64,000 nucleotides of DNA from Serratia proteamaculans (GCF_013337185.1 NZ_SWDE01000008.1:1-64000); one strand, 5' to 3'. Positions 42,384 to 53,244 are shown, numbered from the stretch's first letter. The notes: generated by a model from the letters alone, not told the origin. Numbers and translations: made by a program.

Positions 42384-42407
42384 GGCCGGCTTTTGCCGGC
42401 CTTTTTT
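42384..42407 (+). terminator. terminator between map and glnD
   Basis: Perfect 7-base-pair stem GGCCGGC/GCCGGCC with a TTTT loop and a six-base T-run, 37 bases after the map stop and 15 bases before the glnD start. Confidence 0.85.
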
Positions 42408-42421
42408 ATGGGCTGCGTATT

Positions 42422-45100
42422 ATGTCTGAAAACTTTCGCCAACAAGACACCTCGGTCATTTCGCCTCAGGCCGTACCGCTGCAGCCTGAATATCCCAACG
42501 CCTATGGCGATGAGGAAATTAACTGCATTGCGCTGAAACAACGCCTGGAGCAGTTCCAATTATGGCTGGCGGCCGCGTTCAACGCCGGTTCCAGCGCCGA
42601 AAGCCTGGTGGCGGCCCGCAGCGACTTTATCGACCGCCTGCTGCGCCGCCTGTGGGTCTTCCACGGATTCGAGGATATTCCGGAAACCGCGCTGGTTGCC
42701 GTTGGCGGCTATGGCCGTGGCGAGCTACACCCGCTCTCGGACATCGACGTACTGGTGCTCAGCCAGCGCCGCCTGAATGAACAGCAATCCCAACGCGTGG
42801 GGGAATTTATCACCCTGCTGTGGGACCTGAAGCTGGAAGTCGGCCACAGTGTGCGAACGCTGGAAGAATGCCTGCTGGAAGGGCTGGCGGACCTGACCGT
42901 CGCCACCAACCTGATTGAATCGCGGATGATCTGCGGCGATGTCGCGCTGTTTCTGCAAATGCAAAAGCATATCTTCAGCGATGGTTTCTGGCCCTCCCCG
43001 CAATTTTTCCACGCCAAGGTGGTTGAGCAGCAGGAACGCCATCAGCGATACCACGGCACCAGCTACAACCTTGAACCGGATATCAAGAGCAGCCCCGGCG
43101 GCCTGCGCGATATTCACACCTTGCTGTGGGTGGCGCGTCGTCACTTTGGCGCCACCTCGCTGGACGAAATGGTCGGCTTCGGTTTTCTTACCCAGGCCGA
43201 ACGCAACGAGCTGAACGAATGCCAGAGCTTCCTGTGGCGTATCCGCTTTGCACTGCACCTGGTGCTGCCGCGCTACGACAACCGTTTGCTGTTTGATCGC
43301 CAGCTCAACGTGGCACAGTTGCTACGTTATGAGGGGGAAGGCAACGAACCGGTTGAACGCATGATGAAGGATTTTTATCGCATGACGCGCCGCGTCGGCG
43401 AGCTGAATCATATGCTGCTGCAGCTGTTCGACGAGGCCATTCTGGCGTTGGACGCAACGGAAAAACCGCGCCCGCTGAACGACGATTTCCAACTGCGCGG
43501 CGATCTTATCGACCTGCGTGATGAAACGCTGTTTATCCGCCAGCCGGAATCCATCATGCGGATGTTCTACCTGATGGTACGCAACCGCGAGATCAAAGGC
43601 ATTTATTCCACCACCGTGCGCCAGCTGCGTCATGCGCGCCGCCATTTGAAACAGCCGCTGTGCACCATTCCTGAGGCGCGCGAACTGTTTATGGCCATAC
43701 TGCGCCATCCGGGTGCGGTCTCCCGTGCGTTGGTGCCGATGCATCGCCACAGCGTGCTATGGGCCTATATGCCGCAGTGGGGCAAAATCGTCGGGCAAAT
43801 GCAGTTCGATCTGTTCCATGCCTACACCGTCGACGAACACACCATTCGCGTCCTGCAAAAGCTGGAAAGCTTTGCCGATGCCGAAACCCGGCCGCGTCAT
43901 CCGTTGTGTGTCGAACTGTACCCGCGCCTGCCAAACCCGGAACTGCTGCTGCTGGCCGCACTGTTCCACGATATCGCCAAGGGGCGCGGCGGCGACCATT
44001 CAATCCTCGGCGCGCAGGACGTGCTGGAGTTTGCCGAAGTCCATGGACTCAATTCCCGCGAGGCCCAACTGGTCGCCTGGCTGGTGCGCTGTCATCTGCT
44101 GATGTCGGTGACCGCCCAACGCCGCGACATTCAGGATCCGACCGTTATTCAGCAGTTCAGCGCCGAAGTGCAGAGCGAAACCCGCCTGCGTTATCTGGTC
44201 TGCCTGACGGTGGCGGATATCTGCGCCACCAACGAAACCCTGTGGAACAGTTGGAAACAGAGCCTGTTGCGCGAGTTGTATTTTGCCACCGAAAAACAGC
44301 TGCGCCGCGGCATGCAAAACAGCCCGGACCTGCGCGAGCGCGTGCGCCATCATCGCCTGCAGGCTTTGGCGTTGCTGCGCATGGACAATATCGACGAGGA
44401 GGCGCTGCACCGTATCTGGAGCCGCTGCCGCGCCGATTACTTCCTGCGTCATTCACCCAACCAGTTGGCCTGGCATGCCCGCCATTTGCTGGCCCATGAT
44501 TCCACCAAGCCGCTGGTGCTGGTCAGCCGACAGGCAACACGTGGCGGCACGGAAATTTTCATCTGGAGTCCGGATCGCCCTTACCTGTTTGCCGCCGTGG
44601 CCGGTGAGATGGATCGCCGTAACCTGAGCGTACATGACGCGCAGATCTTCACTAACCGCGACGGCATGGCAATGGATACCTTTATCGTGCTGGAGCCGGA
44701 CGGCAGCCCGCTGGCACAGGACCGCCACACGGCGATCCGCCACGCACTGTTACAGGCCATTACCCAGCGGGAATATCAGCCACCGCGCGTGCGCCGGCCG
44801 TCTTCCAAGCTACGCCATTTTAGCGTGCCGACCGAAGTCAGCTTCCTGCCGACCCATACCGACCGCCGCAGCTATCTGGAACTGACCGCGCTCGACCAGC
44901 CAGGTCTGTTGGCTCGGGTGGGCGAAGTGTTCGCCGATCTCGGCCTGTCGCTGCACGGCGCTCGCATCTCCACTATCGGCGAGCGGGTTGAGGATTTATT
45001 TATTCTGGCCGACAGCGATCGACGCGCCCTTAACACGGAAACGCGCAGAAAGTTGGAACAACGGTTGACAGAGGCCCTCAATCCAAACGATAAAATGTGA
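42422..45100 (+). CDS. glnD: bifunctional uridylyltransferase/uridylyl-removing enzyme GlnD
   Basis: Primary glutamine sensor: adds UMP to PII proteins when glutamine is low and removes it when high. Domains in order: nucleotidyltransferase with [19 protein letters not shown] (about 92-110), a helical linker, the HD hydrolase with [13 protein letters not shown] (about 517-529), and two C-terminal ACT domains (from about 705 and 815) that bind glutamine. It is 892 residues, full length. dapD follows 43 bases later. Confidence 0.98.
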   Translation: MSENFRQQDTSVISPQAVPLQPEYPNAYGDEEINCIALKQRLEQFQLWLAAAFNAGSSAESLVAARSDFIDRLLRRLWVFHGFEDIPETALVAVGGYGRGELHPLSDIDVLVLSQRRLNEQQSQRVGEFITLLWDLKLEVGHSVRTLEECLLEGLADLTVATNLIESRMICGDVALFLQMQKHIFSDGFWPSPQFFHAKVVEQQERHQRYHGTSYNLEPDIKSSPGGLRDIHTLLWVARRHFGATSLDEMVGFGFLTQAERNELNECQSFLWRIRFALHLVLPRYDNRLLFDRQLNVAQLLRYEGEGNEPVERMMKDFYRMTRRVGELNHMLLQLFDEAILALDATEKPRPLNDDFQLRGDLIDLRDETLFIRQPESIMRMFYLMVRNREIKGIYSTTVRQLRHARRHLKQPLCTIPEARELFMAILRHPGAVSRALVPMHRHSVLWAYMPQWGKIVGQMQFDLFHAYTVDEHTIRVLQKLESFADAETRPRHPLCVELYPRLPNPELLLLAALFHDIAKGRGGDHSILGAQDVLEFAEVHGLNSREAQLVAWLVRCHLLMSVTAQRRDIQDPTVIQQFSAEVQSETRLRYLVCLTVADICATNETLWNSWKQSLLRELYFATEKQLRRGMQNSPDLRERVRHHRLQALALLRMDNIDEEALHRIWSRCRADYFLRHSPNQLAWHARHLLAHDSTKPLVLVSRQATRGGTEIFIWSPDRPYLFAAVAGEMDRRNLSVHDAQIFTNRDGMAMDTFIVLEPDGSPLAQDRHTAIRHALLQAITQREYQPPRVRRPSSKLRHFSVPTEVSFLPTHTDRRSYLELTALDQPGLLARVGEVFADLGLSLHGARISTIGERVEDLFILADSDRRALNTETRRKLEQRLTEALNPNDKM

Positions 45101-45143
45101 TACAAGTAACTTTTTCGTAGACAACATCAGGACAGAGAACAGC

Positions 45144-45968
45144 ATGCAGCAATTACAAAACGTTATTGAAAACGCCTTCGAACGCCGTGCGGAAATCACC
45201 CCGGCGAACGCAGACACCGTAACGCGCGAAGCGGTAAACCAGGTGATCGCCCTGCTGGACAGCGGCGCCCTGCGCGTTGCCGAGAAGATTGACGGTCAGT
45301 GGGTAACGCATCAGTGGCTGAAAAAGGCCGTGCTGCTTTCTTTCCGCATCAATGACAACAAAGTGATGGACGGTGCCGAAACCCGTTATTACGACAAAGT
45401 GCCAATGAAATTCGCCGATTACGACGAAGCACGCTTCCAGAAAGAAGGTTTCCGCGTGGTGCCACCAGCCACCGTTCGCCAGGGTGCATTCATCGCTCGC
45501 AATACCGTACTGATGCCGTCCTACGTGAACATCGGTGCCTACGTTGACGAAGGCAGCATGGTGGATACCTGGGCAACCGTCGGCTCTTGCGCGCAGATCG
45601 GCAAAAACGTTCACCTGTCCGGCGGCGTCGGCATCGGTGGCGTACTGGAGCCACTGCAGGCCAACCCGACCATCATTGAAGACAACTGCTTTATCGGTGC
45701 GCGTTCAGAAGTGGTTGAAGGCGTGATCGTGGAAGAAGGCTCAGTGATTTCCATGGGCGTCTACCTGGGTCAGAGCACCCGCATTTACGACCGTGAAACC
45801 GGCGAAGTGCACTACGGCCGCGTACCGGCCGGTTCGGTAGTGGTTTCCGGTAACCTGCCGTCCAAAGATGGCTCTTACAGCCTGTATTGCGCGGTGATCG
45901 TCAAGAAAGTCGATGCCAAGACGCGTGGTAAAGTCGGCATTAATGAGTTATTACGTACCATCGACTAA
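45144..45968 (+). CDS. dapD: tetrahydrodipicolinate N-succinyltransferase
   Basis: Succinylates tetrahydrodipicolinate in the diaminopimelate/lysine pathway. The 274-residue protein has an N-terminal helical domain and a left-handed beta-helix of hexapeptide repeats ([32 protein letters not shown] region). A CAGGACAGAG ribosome site precedes the ATG. A strong terminator ends the unit. Confidence 0.98.
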   Translation: MQQLQNVIENAFERRAEITPANADTVTREAVNQVIALLDSGALRVAEKIDGQWVTHQWLKKAVLLSFRINDNKVMDGAETRYYDKVPMKFADYDEARFQKEGFRVVPPATVRQGAFIARNTVLMPSYVNIGAYVDEGSMVDTWATVGSCAQIGKNVHLSGGVGIGGVLEPLQANPTIIEDNCFIGARSEVVEGVIVEEGSVISMGVYLGQSTRIYDRETGEVHYGRVPAGSVVVSGNLPSKDGSYSLYCAVIVKKVDAKTRGKVGINELLRTID

Positions 45969-45975
45969 AATAGAC

Positions 45976-46004
45976 ATGGCGGGTTAATCACCCGCCATTT
46001 TTTT
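45976..46004 (+). terminator. terminator of dapD
   Basis: Nine-base-pair stem ATGGCGGGT/ACCCGCCAT with a TAATC loop and a seven-base T-run, 8 bases after the dapD stop. Confidence 0.9.
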
Positions 46005-46097
46005 ATCTTCATTACGTGAGCTGTCACAGTCTCTGGCGCGGTTATTCGCCATAATCCCAGACCGTGGAATATAGTCTATTTATAAGGTGGCGCTATT

Positions 46098-46487
46098 ATG
46101 TATGACAACCTGAAAAGCTTAGGAATCAATCAACCGGAAGATGTCGATCGCTATAGCCTGCGTCAGGAGGCCAATAACGACATTCTTAAGATTTATTTCC
46201 GCAAGGATAAAGGCGAATTCTTTGCCAAGAGCGTGAAATTCAAATATCCGCGCCAGCGCAAAACGGTGGTGGCGGACAATGCCGGCCAGGGTTATAAAGA
46301 AATCCACGAAATTAACCCGAACCTTCGCTACGTCATTGATGAACTGGATCAGCTATGCCAGCGCGATCAGGTGGAAGTCGATCTGAAGCGCAAAATTCTT
46401 GATGACCTGCGTCATCTGGAAGGCGTGGTCTCCCACAAGATTGCCGAGATCGAATCCGATCTGGAAAAACTGACTCGCGGTAAGTAA
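46098..46487 (+). CDS. yaeH: DUF3461 family protein (YaeH)
   Basis: Conserved gammaproteobacterial protein of 129 residues without an established function. It is charged and helical, with the stretch [24 protein letters not shown] near the N-terminus and a predicted coiled-coil C-terminal half ([10 protein letters not shown]... ending [13 protein letters not shown]). AAGGTGG lies upstream of the ATG. It keeps the dapD neighbourhood known from E. coli; its other neighbour, yqcA, does not. Confidence 0.88.
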   Translation: MYDNLKSLGINQPEDVDRYSLRQEANNDILKIYFRKDKGEFFAKSVKFKYPRQRKTVVADNAGQGYKEIHEINPNLRYVIDELDQLCQRDQVEVDLKRKILDDLRHLEGVVSHKIAEIESDLEKLTRGK

Positions 46488-46518
46488 GAGTTCAGCGAAC
46501 TGATACTACAGATTGCAG

Positions 46519-46567
46519 GGGCGCAGCATACTGCGCCCGTATTAATCGGGGCGAATATATTCGCCCC
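46519..46567. repeat. two adjacent palindromes between convergent yaeH and yqcA
   Basis: GGGCGCAG-CATA-CTGCGCCC (46519-46538) and a perfect 20-base palindrome GGGGCGAATATATTCGCCCC (46548-46567) lie 9 bases apart. Each can form a hairpin on either strand. They may act as a bidirectional terminator or belong to a dispersed intergenic repeat family. They sit exactly where the E. coli gene order breaks. Confidence 0.8.
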
Positions 46568-46585
46568 TACAGACGACGGGTAATT

Positions 46586-47035
46586 CTATTTCAGCAACGT
46601 GCCCCACTTCTCAACCCACGGGCAAGAAACCACTTCCGGTTCAGGCTGTTCCATCGCATCGATTTCCAGCACCTCACCCACGCGGGTGGCCCCTTGCTCC
46701 TGCAGCAGCGCATCAAACGCACGTCCGGCACCGCAGAAATTGTCGTAGCTGCTGTCACCCAGCGCGATCAGCCCATAGCGCAGCTCCGGCTGGTAGCCAA
46801 CCTGGTCTCGGATAGCGTGAAACAGCGGTGCAATGCTGTCCGGCAAATCCCCCTGGCCGGTCGTTGAAGTAATCACCAGCGCGTAGTGCTGACGGTAAAA
46901 CTGCCAGGCCTCAAGCGTGCCTTCTTCAAACAGTTTGACCTCATGGCCCTGCTCGCTGAGGATAGTTTCAGCCTCTTCCGCCACCAATAACGAGTTGCCG
47001 TAGACCGTTCCCACGAAGATTCCAACCTGAGCCAT
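46586..47035 (-). CDS. yqcA: short-chain flavodoxin YqcA
   Basis: FMN-binding electron carrier of 149 residues. The phosphate-binding loop [13 protein letters not shown] is at the N-terminus (about 8-20). The isoalloxazine-contact segments [12 protein letters not shown] and [14 protein letters not shown] follow. The redox partner is unknown. It is the last gene of yqcC-truC-yqcA, 33 bases after truC. Confidence 0.93.
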   Translation of the reverse strand: MAQVGIFVGTVYGNSLLVAEEAETILSEQGHEVKLFEEGTLEAWQFYRQHYALVITSTTGQGDLPDSIAPLFHAIRDQVGYQPELRYGLIALGDSSYDNFCGAGRAFDALLQEQGATRVGEVLEIDAMEQPEPEVVSCPWVEKWGTLLK

Positions 47036-47068
47036 TGCCCCTACTCCCTTAAATATCTTTGAAAATGA

Positions 47069-47839
47069 TCAGTTATCCTGACCGCTAGCCGAAGGAAACT
47101 CAACCCTGGCAAGCTCAGGGAGACTCTCTGTCCAGCCAAACTGTGACATGACTCCCTGCCAGGGTTCATCCCAGCGCGCGGAAATATGCAGCGGTTCACC
47201 GGTCACCGGATGATTCAGTTGCAGATGACTGGCGTGCAGCATCAGGCGTGGACAGCCAAAATGCTGGGCCATACCCCGGTTCTGGTTCAGGTCACCGTGT
47301 TTGCTGTCGCCAATAATCGGATGGCGGATATGCACCATATGGCGGCGCAACTGGTGCTTACGGCCATTTTCCGGCTTCAGCTCAACCAGGCTGTAGCGCG
47401 CGGTTTCATAACGACCAATCGCCACCGGCATTTCTACCTGCGCCAGCGGCCGATAATGAGTGACCGCCGGCTGCGGGCCTTTGTCTTTCGAGGCAAACTT
47501 GTCGGCGATCTTGTCCAGCTCTTCCGTCAGCGGGTAATCAATGGTCGCGCCTTCCAGCACGTAACCACGCACCACCGCGTGATAGGTTTTCTGCATCTGA
47601 TGCTGTTCAAACTGCTGCGACAGCAACCGTGCCACCTCACTGGACAGCGCCATCAACAGCACCCCAGAGGTAGGCCGATCGAGGCGATGCACGGTAAACA
47701 CGTGCTGGCCAATCTGATCGCGTACGGTTTGCATCACAAACCGGGTTTCATGGCGATCCAGCCAACTGCGGTGTACCAACCAGCCGGAAGGCTTGTTCAC
47801 TGCCACCAAATGCTCATCCTGATAGAGAATCTCAAGCAT
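47069..47839 (-). CDS. truC: tRNA pseudouridine(65) synthase
   Basis: Converts U65 to pseudouridine in tRNA-Ile1 and tRNA-Asp. RluA-family fold of 256 residues; the catalytic Asp is in the motif HRLDRPTSGVLL (about 51-62), with KTYHAVVRGY and GRKHQLRRHMVHI conserved. The start overlaps the yqcC stop (TAATG), so it is translationally coupled. Confidence 0.94.
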   Translation of the reverse strand: MLEILYQDEHLVAVNKPSGWLVHRSWLDRHETRFVMQTVRDQIGQHVFTVHRLDRPTSGVLLMALSSEVARLLSQQFEQHQMQKTYHAVVRGYVLEGATIDYPLTEELDKIADKFASKDKGPQPAVTHYRPLAQVEMPVAIGRYETARYSLVELKPENGRKHQLRRHMVHIRHPIIGDSKHGDLNQNRGMAQHFGCPRLMLHASHLQLNHPVTGEPLHISARWDEPWQGVMSQFGWTESLPELARVEFPSASGQDN

Positions 47840-48168
47840 TATTGCAGCTCTTTATTCAGCATGTTATCCAGGCGCTGCAACAACACCAATAGCGGCATGC
47901 AGTTGGGATCGTTATCTTTCAACGCCTCTTCGAAATAAGGCGTGATGGCAAAACGTGTCGGCAGCGGCGCTCCCGCATCCAGCAACGCGTACATGCGTGG
48001 CAGAAAGACCCATTGCAACCAGGCTTCGGCCGACATGCTGTCAATGCAAAATGGCTCGGGGCTGGCGAAGGCTTCAGGCTCGGGCGGCGTAGCTTGCCAC
48101 AGCGCCAGCTCTCGCATTGATTGTTCAATCGCCTGCAAACTAAGGCGAACCTGATTTTGTATACTCAT
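47839..48168 (-). CDS. yqcC: YqcC family protein (DUF446)
   Basis: Small helical protein of 109 residues with the conserved core FCIDSMSAEAWLQWVFLPRM; the function is not established. I chose the ATG at 48168, with GGGA upstream, which matches the start of E. coli YqcC (M....VRL.LQA.E). The longer frame from 48225 would add 19 unrelated residues. It is first in yqcC-truC-yqcA. Confidence 0.88.
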   Translation of the reverse strand: MSIQNQVRLSLQAIEQSMRELALWQATPPEPEAFASPEPFCIDSMSAEAWLQWVFLPRMYALLDAGAPLPTRFAITPYFEEALKDNDPNCMPLLVLLQRLDNMLNKELQ

Positions 48169-48351
48169 CTGCATTCCCGATCTGTTTAAACCATGATATT
48201 CAGCGGCGCGGCTGAAAGGCGGCAAAGCATAGCATTTTACTTTTTATAGCCCAAATCCAGCTGAGTTGATGGCCAAGATAGATTTGAACTGGTGGCCGGC
48301 ACGCTCACACGGCACAATATGTTCACCAAATAAACCACACAGATTAGACAG

Positions 48352-49590
48352 ATGCCTGCAATCACTCCGACAAAAAATCACGCCACGCCCGGCAAAGCCA
48401 TGGTGGCTTCGGTCACCGGCTACGCCATGGACGGCTTTGACCTGCTGATCCTCGGCTTTATGCTGCCGGCCATCAGTATTGAAATGGGGCTAAGCTCCTC
48501 CGCCGCCGGTTCACTGGTCACCTGGACGCTGATCGGCGCGGTACTGGGCGGCGTGATCTTCGGCCACCTCAGCGATCGCTTTGGCCGTATCCGGGTGCTG
48601 ACCATTACAATTTTGATGTTCTCACTGTTTACCGGTCTGTGCGCGCTGGCGCAAGGCTACTGGGATTTGCTCGCCTACCGCACGCTGGCGGGCATCGGAC
48701 TCGGCGGTGAGTTCGGTATCGGCATGGCGCTGATCGCCGAAGCCTGGCCGGCAGAGAAACGCAATCGCGCTTCGGCCTATGTGGGTATGGGCTGGCAGCT
48801 AGGCGTCTTGGCGGCGGCGTTCCTTACCCCACTGCTGCTGCCCCATATCGGCTGGCGTGGCATGTTCCTGGTTGGGCTGTTACCGGCGCTGGTGTCGTTC
48901 CTGATCCGCCGCACTCTGGGTGAGCCGGAAGAGTTCGTCCGTCAGCAAAATACCGGCCAGCAACTGTCATTCGCCCAGCGCATAAAGCTGCTATTCAAGG
49001 ATCGTGCGACCAGCAAGGCCAGTATCGGCATTTTCATTCTGTGCTCGGTGCAGAACTTCGGATATTACGGGCTGATGATTTGGATGCCGACCTACCTGGC
49101 AAAAAACTTCGGATTCTCACTGACCAAATCCGGCCTGTGGACAGGCGTCACGGTGATCGGGATGACCTTTGGCATCTGGCTATTTGGCGTGTTGGCCGAC
49201 CGCTTCAGCCGCTGGAAGATTTTTATCTGCTATCAGATTGGCGCGGTGGTGATGGTGGTGGTCTACGCACAGCTTAGTGACCCCACGCTGATGTTGTTTG
49301 CCGGAGCGCTGATGGGGTTATTCGTTAATGGCATGATTGGGGGCTACGGCGCATTGATCTCCGATACCTACCCGGTTCAGGCGCGTGCCACGGCACAAAA
49401 TATTCTGTTTAACCTGGGGCGAGGCGTCGGCGGACTGGGGCCATTGGTCATCGGCGCGTTGGTGACGCAGGTTTCGTTCACTGCGGCGATCAGCCTGCTG
49501 GCGGCAATTTATTTGCTGGATATCTACGCCACGCTGTTCCTGTTACCGAAAAGACAGGGCGATGGCGATACGCTGGGTGCGATTGGTTAA
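48352..49590 (+). CDS. MFS transporter, organic-acid/aromatic-acid type
   Basis: Twelve-helix inner-membrane transporter of 412 residues. Helix 1 carries YAMDGFDLLILGFMLPAI, the DGFD signature of aromatic-acid:H+ symporters and relatives. The loop 2-3 motif GHLSDRFGRIRVL and GIGLGGEFGIG in helix 4 are typical of MFS. The substrate is unknown. E. coli has no gene here between yqcC and csrB. No regulator or catabolic gene is adjacent, so the context gives no hint of the substrate. Confidence 0.85.
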   Translation: MPAITPTKNHATPGKAMVASVTGYAMDGFDLLILGFMLPAISIEMGLSSSAAGSLVTWTLIGAVLGGVIFGHLSDRFGRIRVLTITILMFSLFTGLCALAQGYWDLLAYRTLAGIGLGGEFGIGMALIAEAWPAEKRNRASAYVGMGWQLGVLAAAFLTPLLLPHIGWRGMFLVGLLPALVSFLIRRTLGEPEEFVRQQNTGQQLSFAQRIKLLFKDRATSKASIGIFILCSVQNFGYYGLMIWMPTYLAKNFGFSLTKSGLWTGVTVIGMTFGIWLFGVLADRFSRWKIFICYQIGAVVMVVVYAQLSDPTLMLFAGALMGLFVNGMIGGYGALISDTYPVQARATAQNILFNLGRGVGGLGPLVIGALVTQVSFTAAISLLAAIYLLDIYATLFLLPKRQGDGDTLGAIG

Positions 49591-49650
49591 TAACTGAGAT
49601 GAATGCAAGCAGGGTTAAGTATTCTTGATACTTAAAGCATGAACCCCTAT

Positions 49651-50010
49651 AAAAAGTTGAGGGCACTGCGCTAACAGTGCCCTCGGTTCGTTTTATAGCA
49701 GTCCCGCTACACAGTGTGCTCCCTGCTCAATCCTTGAAAACTTTTCCTGCGGCCATCCTGACCAAAACCATCCTGGCTCTATCCTGTAGCATCATCCTGA
49801 CGCGGTTCCTCAGTCTTCATGACCCGCCAACCATCCTGTGCCGGCTCTCAATCTCCATCCTGGAGGTGTCCCTGGTTTCAATCCTGAAACATCCTGGCAT
49901 CTCCTGACGCCGTCCTCCGCTCTTCACTGAGCGCATCCACTTCTTCATCCTGAAGCTGCATCATCCTGATGCTTCCTGCTCCACCGTATCCCTTTCGGTG
50001 AACATAAGAT
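49651..50010 (-). ncRNA. csrB: CsrB small RNA, antagonist of CsrA
   Basis: On the minus strand I count about 24 GGA triplets in 360 bases, many in CAGGATG hairpin loops such as TTCAGGATGAA and CCTCCAGGATGGAG. Each is a CsrA-binding element. The RNA ends in GAGGGCACTG-loop-CAGTGCCCTC (49659-49684) plus TTTTTATA, almost the same as the E. coli csrB terminator; the segment AGCAGGGAGCACAC near the 3' end is also shared. A -10-like GATAAT at 50022-50017 places the start near 50010. Position beside syd matches E. coli. It frees CsrA targets such as biofilm, motility and carbon-storage genes. Confidence 0.93.
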
Positions 50011-50153
50011 CGCTTAATTATCCCGGGTTCACAAGAGCTTACTGGCTGGCTGACAGGAAATTAATGCTAAGAGTTATCCTAAAGAAAATCTAACCAATTG
50101 ATCTGGATAACAATAAACCGTACCTAAGCTGCCGCGAGGGAAAAATTAAAAGC

Positions 50154-50189
50154 GATCTCTCACAGCCCGTGTGAGAGATCTCGCACACG
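50154..50189 (-). promoter_or_regulatory. UvrY (GacA/SirA-type) site upstream of csrB
   Basis: TGTGAGAGATCTCGCACA at 50170-50187 is an 18-base near-palindrome of the UvrY/GacA class (TGTAAGAGATCTCTTACA in E. coli). It overlaps a perfect 11-base inverted repeat GATCTCTCACA/TGTGAGAGATC (50154-50164, 50170-50180). It lies about 160-180 bases upstream of the csrB start, where BarA-UvrY acts in E. coli. Confidence 0.85.
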
Positions 50190-50208
50190 GACTTCGGGGC
50201 AAAAAGGC

Positions 50209-50760
50209 TCAAACCCCCAACGTCGGGCGCAATGCATCGAGGAAATTGCCCAACGAAGCCGCCAGCAAAGTGCGTTTATCACTGCCAAACTGCTCCAAAA
50301 CCACATTGCCGCTGACGTTACACAACGAGACCATGGTCATTTCTGATTCGGTGGTTGCCAGGAACAGCGTTGGCGACAGTTTCAGGCGCTTTTGCGTCAC
50401 CAGATGACCGATCAGGTTTTCCTGCAGACGAATAAAGTCGTCCTCGCTCCACACCTGCAACAGAGTCACATGGTGCTCACCAAACTGGGCGCTCATGTCA
50501 CCGGCATACTGCTGGGTATAAAACAGGTTGATATCCGGCTGCAAGCGCAGCTCGAGCGCGGTCTCTACCTTTTCCAGCGTCGCCGCCGGGGTAAACGGCT
50601 GGGGCAACCACAGCACTTCGTCATCACGATTTTCTACCAGGCAAGGCGACGGCACACCGTACAGATCCTGGCTGGCTGGGGCATGACCGCGCTGTTGCTG
50701 CCAAAGGTCAACATAGCGCTGGGTAAATTCACGCAGGGCGTGCGGTACATCATGGTCCAT
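50209..50760 (-). CDS. syd: SecY-interacting protein Syd
   Basis: Cytoplasmic protein that binds SecY and may check assembly of the SecYEG translocon. The 183-residue sequence has the Syd blocks [34 protein letters not shown] and [17 protein letters not shown] start at the ATG at 50760, with GAG upstream and family-type N-terminus MDHDV..AL..F; 50793 would add 11 residues. It is divergent from queF. Confidence 0.93.
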   Translation of the reverse strand: MDHDVPHALREFTQRYVDLWQQQRGHAPASQDLYGVPSPCLVENRDDEVLWLPQPFTPAATLEKVETALELRLQPDINLFYTQQYAGDMSAQFGEHHVTLLQVWSEDDFIRLQENLIGHLVTQKRLKLSPTLFLATTESEMTMVSLCNVSGNVVLEQFGSDKRTLLAASLGNFLDALRPTLGV

Positions 50761-50823
50761 ATTTTTTCTCGCATACGGTAAACTGGCAACCATTGTACCT
50801 ATCTATTACCAAGGTGACAGCAG

Positions 50824-51669
50824 ATGTCCTCCTACCAAGACCATCACGCCCTGTCGGCACTGACACTGGGCAAAGCCACCGCGTACCGCGACCATTACGA
50901 CGCCACGCTGTTGCAGGCGGTACCGCGCAGTATGAACCGTGAGCCGCTGGGATTGTATCCGGATAACCTGCCGTTCCACGGGGCCGATATCTGGACGCTG
51001 TACGAACTCTCCTGGCTGAACGACAACGGCTTGCCGCAGGTGGCCGTCGGAGAGATCAGCCTGACTGCTGACAGCATCAACCTGATTGAGTCCAAGAGCT
51101 TCAAACTTTACCTCAACAGCTTTAACCAAACGCCTTTCAGCGACTGGGAGACGGTGCGCAATACCTTGCAGCGCGATCTGTCTGCCTGCGCTCAGGGCGA
51201 GGTCAGCGTCTCATTGTTCCGCGTAGCTCAACTGGAAGGCAGCCCGATCGCCCGGTTAGATGGCGAATGCATCGATAACCAGGACATCCGTATCGATAAC
51301 TACGAGTTCAATGCCGATTATCTGCAAAATGCCACCGGTCCCCTGCAGGTAGAAGAGCAGTTGGTCAGCCATCTGTTGAAGTCCAATTGCCTGATCACCA
51401 ACCAGCCGGACTGGGGTTCGGTGCAAATAGATTATCGTGGTGCGCAGATCGATCGCGAGGCGCTGCTGCGTTATCTGGTGTCCTTCCGTCATCACAATGA
51501 ATTCCACGAACAATGTGTCGAGCGCATCTTTAACGACCTGATGCGTTACTGCCAGCCGCAAAGCCTGACGGTGTATGCACGCTACACCCGTCGCGGCGGG
51601 TTGGACATCAATCCATGGCGCAGCAACACTGACTTTGTCCCGTCACATGGCCGTCTGGCACGCCAATAG
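50824..51669 (+). CDS. queF: NADPH-dependent 7-cyano-7-deazaguanine reductase
   Basis: Reduces preQ0 to preQ1 on the way to queuosine in tRNA. It is the long two-domain T-fold form, 281 residues. The catalytic Cys is in [17 protein letters not shown], the preQ0-contact motif [15 protein letters not shown] precedes it, and the glutamate-bearing FHEQCVE follows. It is divergent from syd. Confidence 0.96.
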   Translation: MSSYQDHHALSALTLGKATAYRDHYDATLLQAVPRSMNREPLGLYPDNLPFHGADIWTLYELSWLNDNGLPQVAVGEISLTADSINLIESKSFKLYLNSFNQTPFSDWETVRNTLQRDLSACAQGEVSVSLFRVAQLEGSPIARLDGECIDNQDIRIDNYEFNADYLQNATGPLQVEEQLVSHLLKSNCLITNQPDWGSVQIDYRGAQIDREALLRYLVSFRHHNEFHEQCVERIFNDLMRYCQPQSLTVYARYTRRGGLDINPWRSNTDFVPSHGRLARQ

Positions 51670-51868
51670 TGCGAAACAGTGCTCAACAACTGAGCTAACG
51701 AGCGGTTTGTATTGGTAAAAAACAGGGGACGGCGGTAAGGTTAAATCAGGAGCGCTGGGCATTCCGGCAGGCAAACGATGATGTTGCTGCCGTGCGCTAA
51801 CTATAACGAGATGCTGTTCTGCTGCGTATGGATTACTACTGCCCCTTTCCGGGTGCAAAGGAGTTACC

Positions 51869-53233
51869 TTGATTACACACATCAGCCCGCTTGGCTCTAT
51901 GGATTTGCTGTCGCAGCTGGAAGTAGACATGCTGAAGCGTACCGCCAGCAGCGATCTATACCGTTTGTTCCGCAACTGTTCGCTGGCCGTCCTGAACTCC
52001 GGCAGCCAGACCGACAACAGCAAACAGCTGCTGTCACGCTACGAAACCTTTGATATTAACGTCCTGCGCCGTGAGCGTGGGGTCAAACTTGAACTGGTGA
52101 ATCCGCCGGAAGACGCCTTCGTTGACGGGCGAATCATCCGTTCGCTGCAGGCCAACCTGTTTGCCGTGCTGCGCGATATCCTGTTCGTTCACGGGCAGAT
52201 CGACAGCGCCGGCCGTTTCCAGCATCTGAATCTGGAAAACTCGACCCACATTACCAACCTGGTGTTTTCTATCCTGCGCAACGCCCGTGCGTTGCACCTT
52301 GATGAAGATCCTAATCTGGTGGTGTGCTGGGGTGGTCACTCGATCAACGAAAACGAATACCTGTACGCACGTACGGTCGGTAGCCAACTGGGCCTGCGCG
52401 AGCTGAATATCTGTACCGGCTGCGGGCCGGGCGCCATGGAGGCGCCGATGAAAGGCGCGGCCGTAGGCCATGCCCAACAGCGCTACCACAACAGCCGCTT
52501 TATCGGCATGACCGAGCCGTCAATCATCGCCGCTGAGCCACCAAACCCATTGGTCAATGAGCTGGTGATCATGCCGGACATTGAAAAGCGTCTGGAAGCC
52601 TTCGTCCGTATCGCCCATGGCATCATCATCTTCCCGGGCGGTGTCGGCACGGCAGAAGAGCTGCTTTATCTGCTGGGTATCCTGATGAACCCGGAGAACA
52701 GCGAACAGGTGTTGCCGCTGATCCTCACCGGGCCAAAAGAGAGCGCCAACTACTTCCAGGTGTTGGATGAGTTCATCATGAACACGCTGGGAGACGAAGC
52801 GCGCCGTCACTACACCATCATCATCGACGATCCGGCCGAAGTGGCGCGTCAGATGAAAAAAGCCATGCCGCTGGTGAAAGAGAACCGCCGTAATACCGGC
52901 GATGCCTACAGCTTTAACTGGTCGATCCGCATTGCGCCGGATCTGCAACTGCCGTTTGAGCCAAGCCATGAAAATATGGCCAATCTCAACCTGTATCCCG
53001 ACCAGCCGGCCGAACAGTTGGCTGCCGCGCTGCGCCGCGCGTTTTCCGGCATCGTCGCCGGTAACGTGAAGGAAAATGGCATTCATGCCATCGAACAGTT
53101 CGGTCCGTACAAGCTGCACGGCGAACCACAGATGATGAAGCAAATGGACAGTCTGCTGCAGGGCTTTGTCGCCCAGCACCGGATGAAATTGCCAGGCACC
53201 GCTTATGTGCCCTGTTACGAAATAGTCGCGTAA
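51869..53233 (+). CDS. ppnN: pyrimidine/purine nucleotide 5'-monophosphate nucleosidase PpnN
   Basis: Hydrolyses nucleoside monophosphates to base and ribose 5-phosphate; the E. coli enzyme is stimulated by (p)ppGpp. The LOG-type motif [11 protein letters not shown] (about 253-263) and [14 protein letters not shown] are present. An N-terminal regulatory part and a C-terminal extension give 454 residues. It starts with TTG at 51869 after AAAGGAG, as in E. coli ([11 protein letters not shown]). Confidence 0.94.
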   Translation: MITHISPLGSMDLLSQLEVDMLKRTASSDLYRLFRNCSLAVLNSGSQTDNSKQLLSRYETFDINVLRRERGVKLELVNPPEDAFVDGRIIRSLQANLFAVLRDILFVHGQIDSAGRFQHLNLENSTHITNLVFSILRNARALHLDEDPNLVVCWGGHSINENEYLYARTVGSQLGLRELNICTGCGPGAMEAPMKGAAVGHAQQRYHNSRFIGMTEPSIIAAEPPNPLVNELVIMPDIEKRLEAFVRIAHGIIIFPGGVGTAEELLYLLGILMNPENSEQVLPLILTGPKESANYFQVLDEFIMNTLGDEARRHYTIIIDDPAEVARQMKKAMPLVKENRRNTGDAYSFNWSIRIAPDLQLPFEPSHENMANLNLYPDQPAEQLAAALRRAFSGIVAGNVKENGIHAIEQFGPYKLHGEPQMMKQMDSLLQGFVAQHRMKLPGTAYVPCYEIVA

Positions 53234-53244
53234 TGAGCAATCCG

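Noticed and set aside
49690-50000. ATCCTG-rich low-complexity repeat, possible microsatellite or small protein gene
   Set aside because: Read on the minus strand it is the GGA-rich CsrB RNA with matching terminator and synteny; the short open frame over it has no support.
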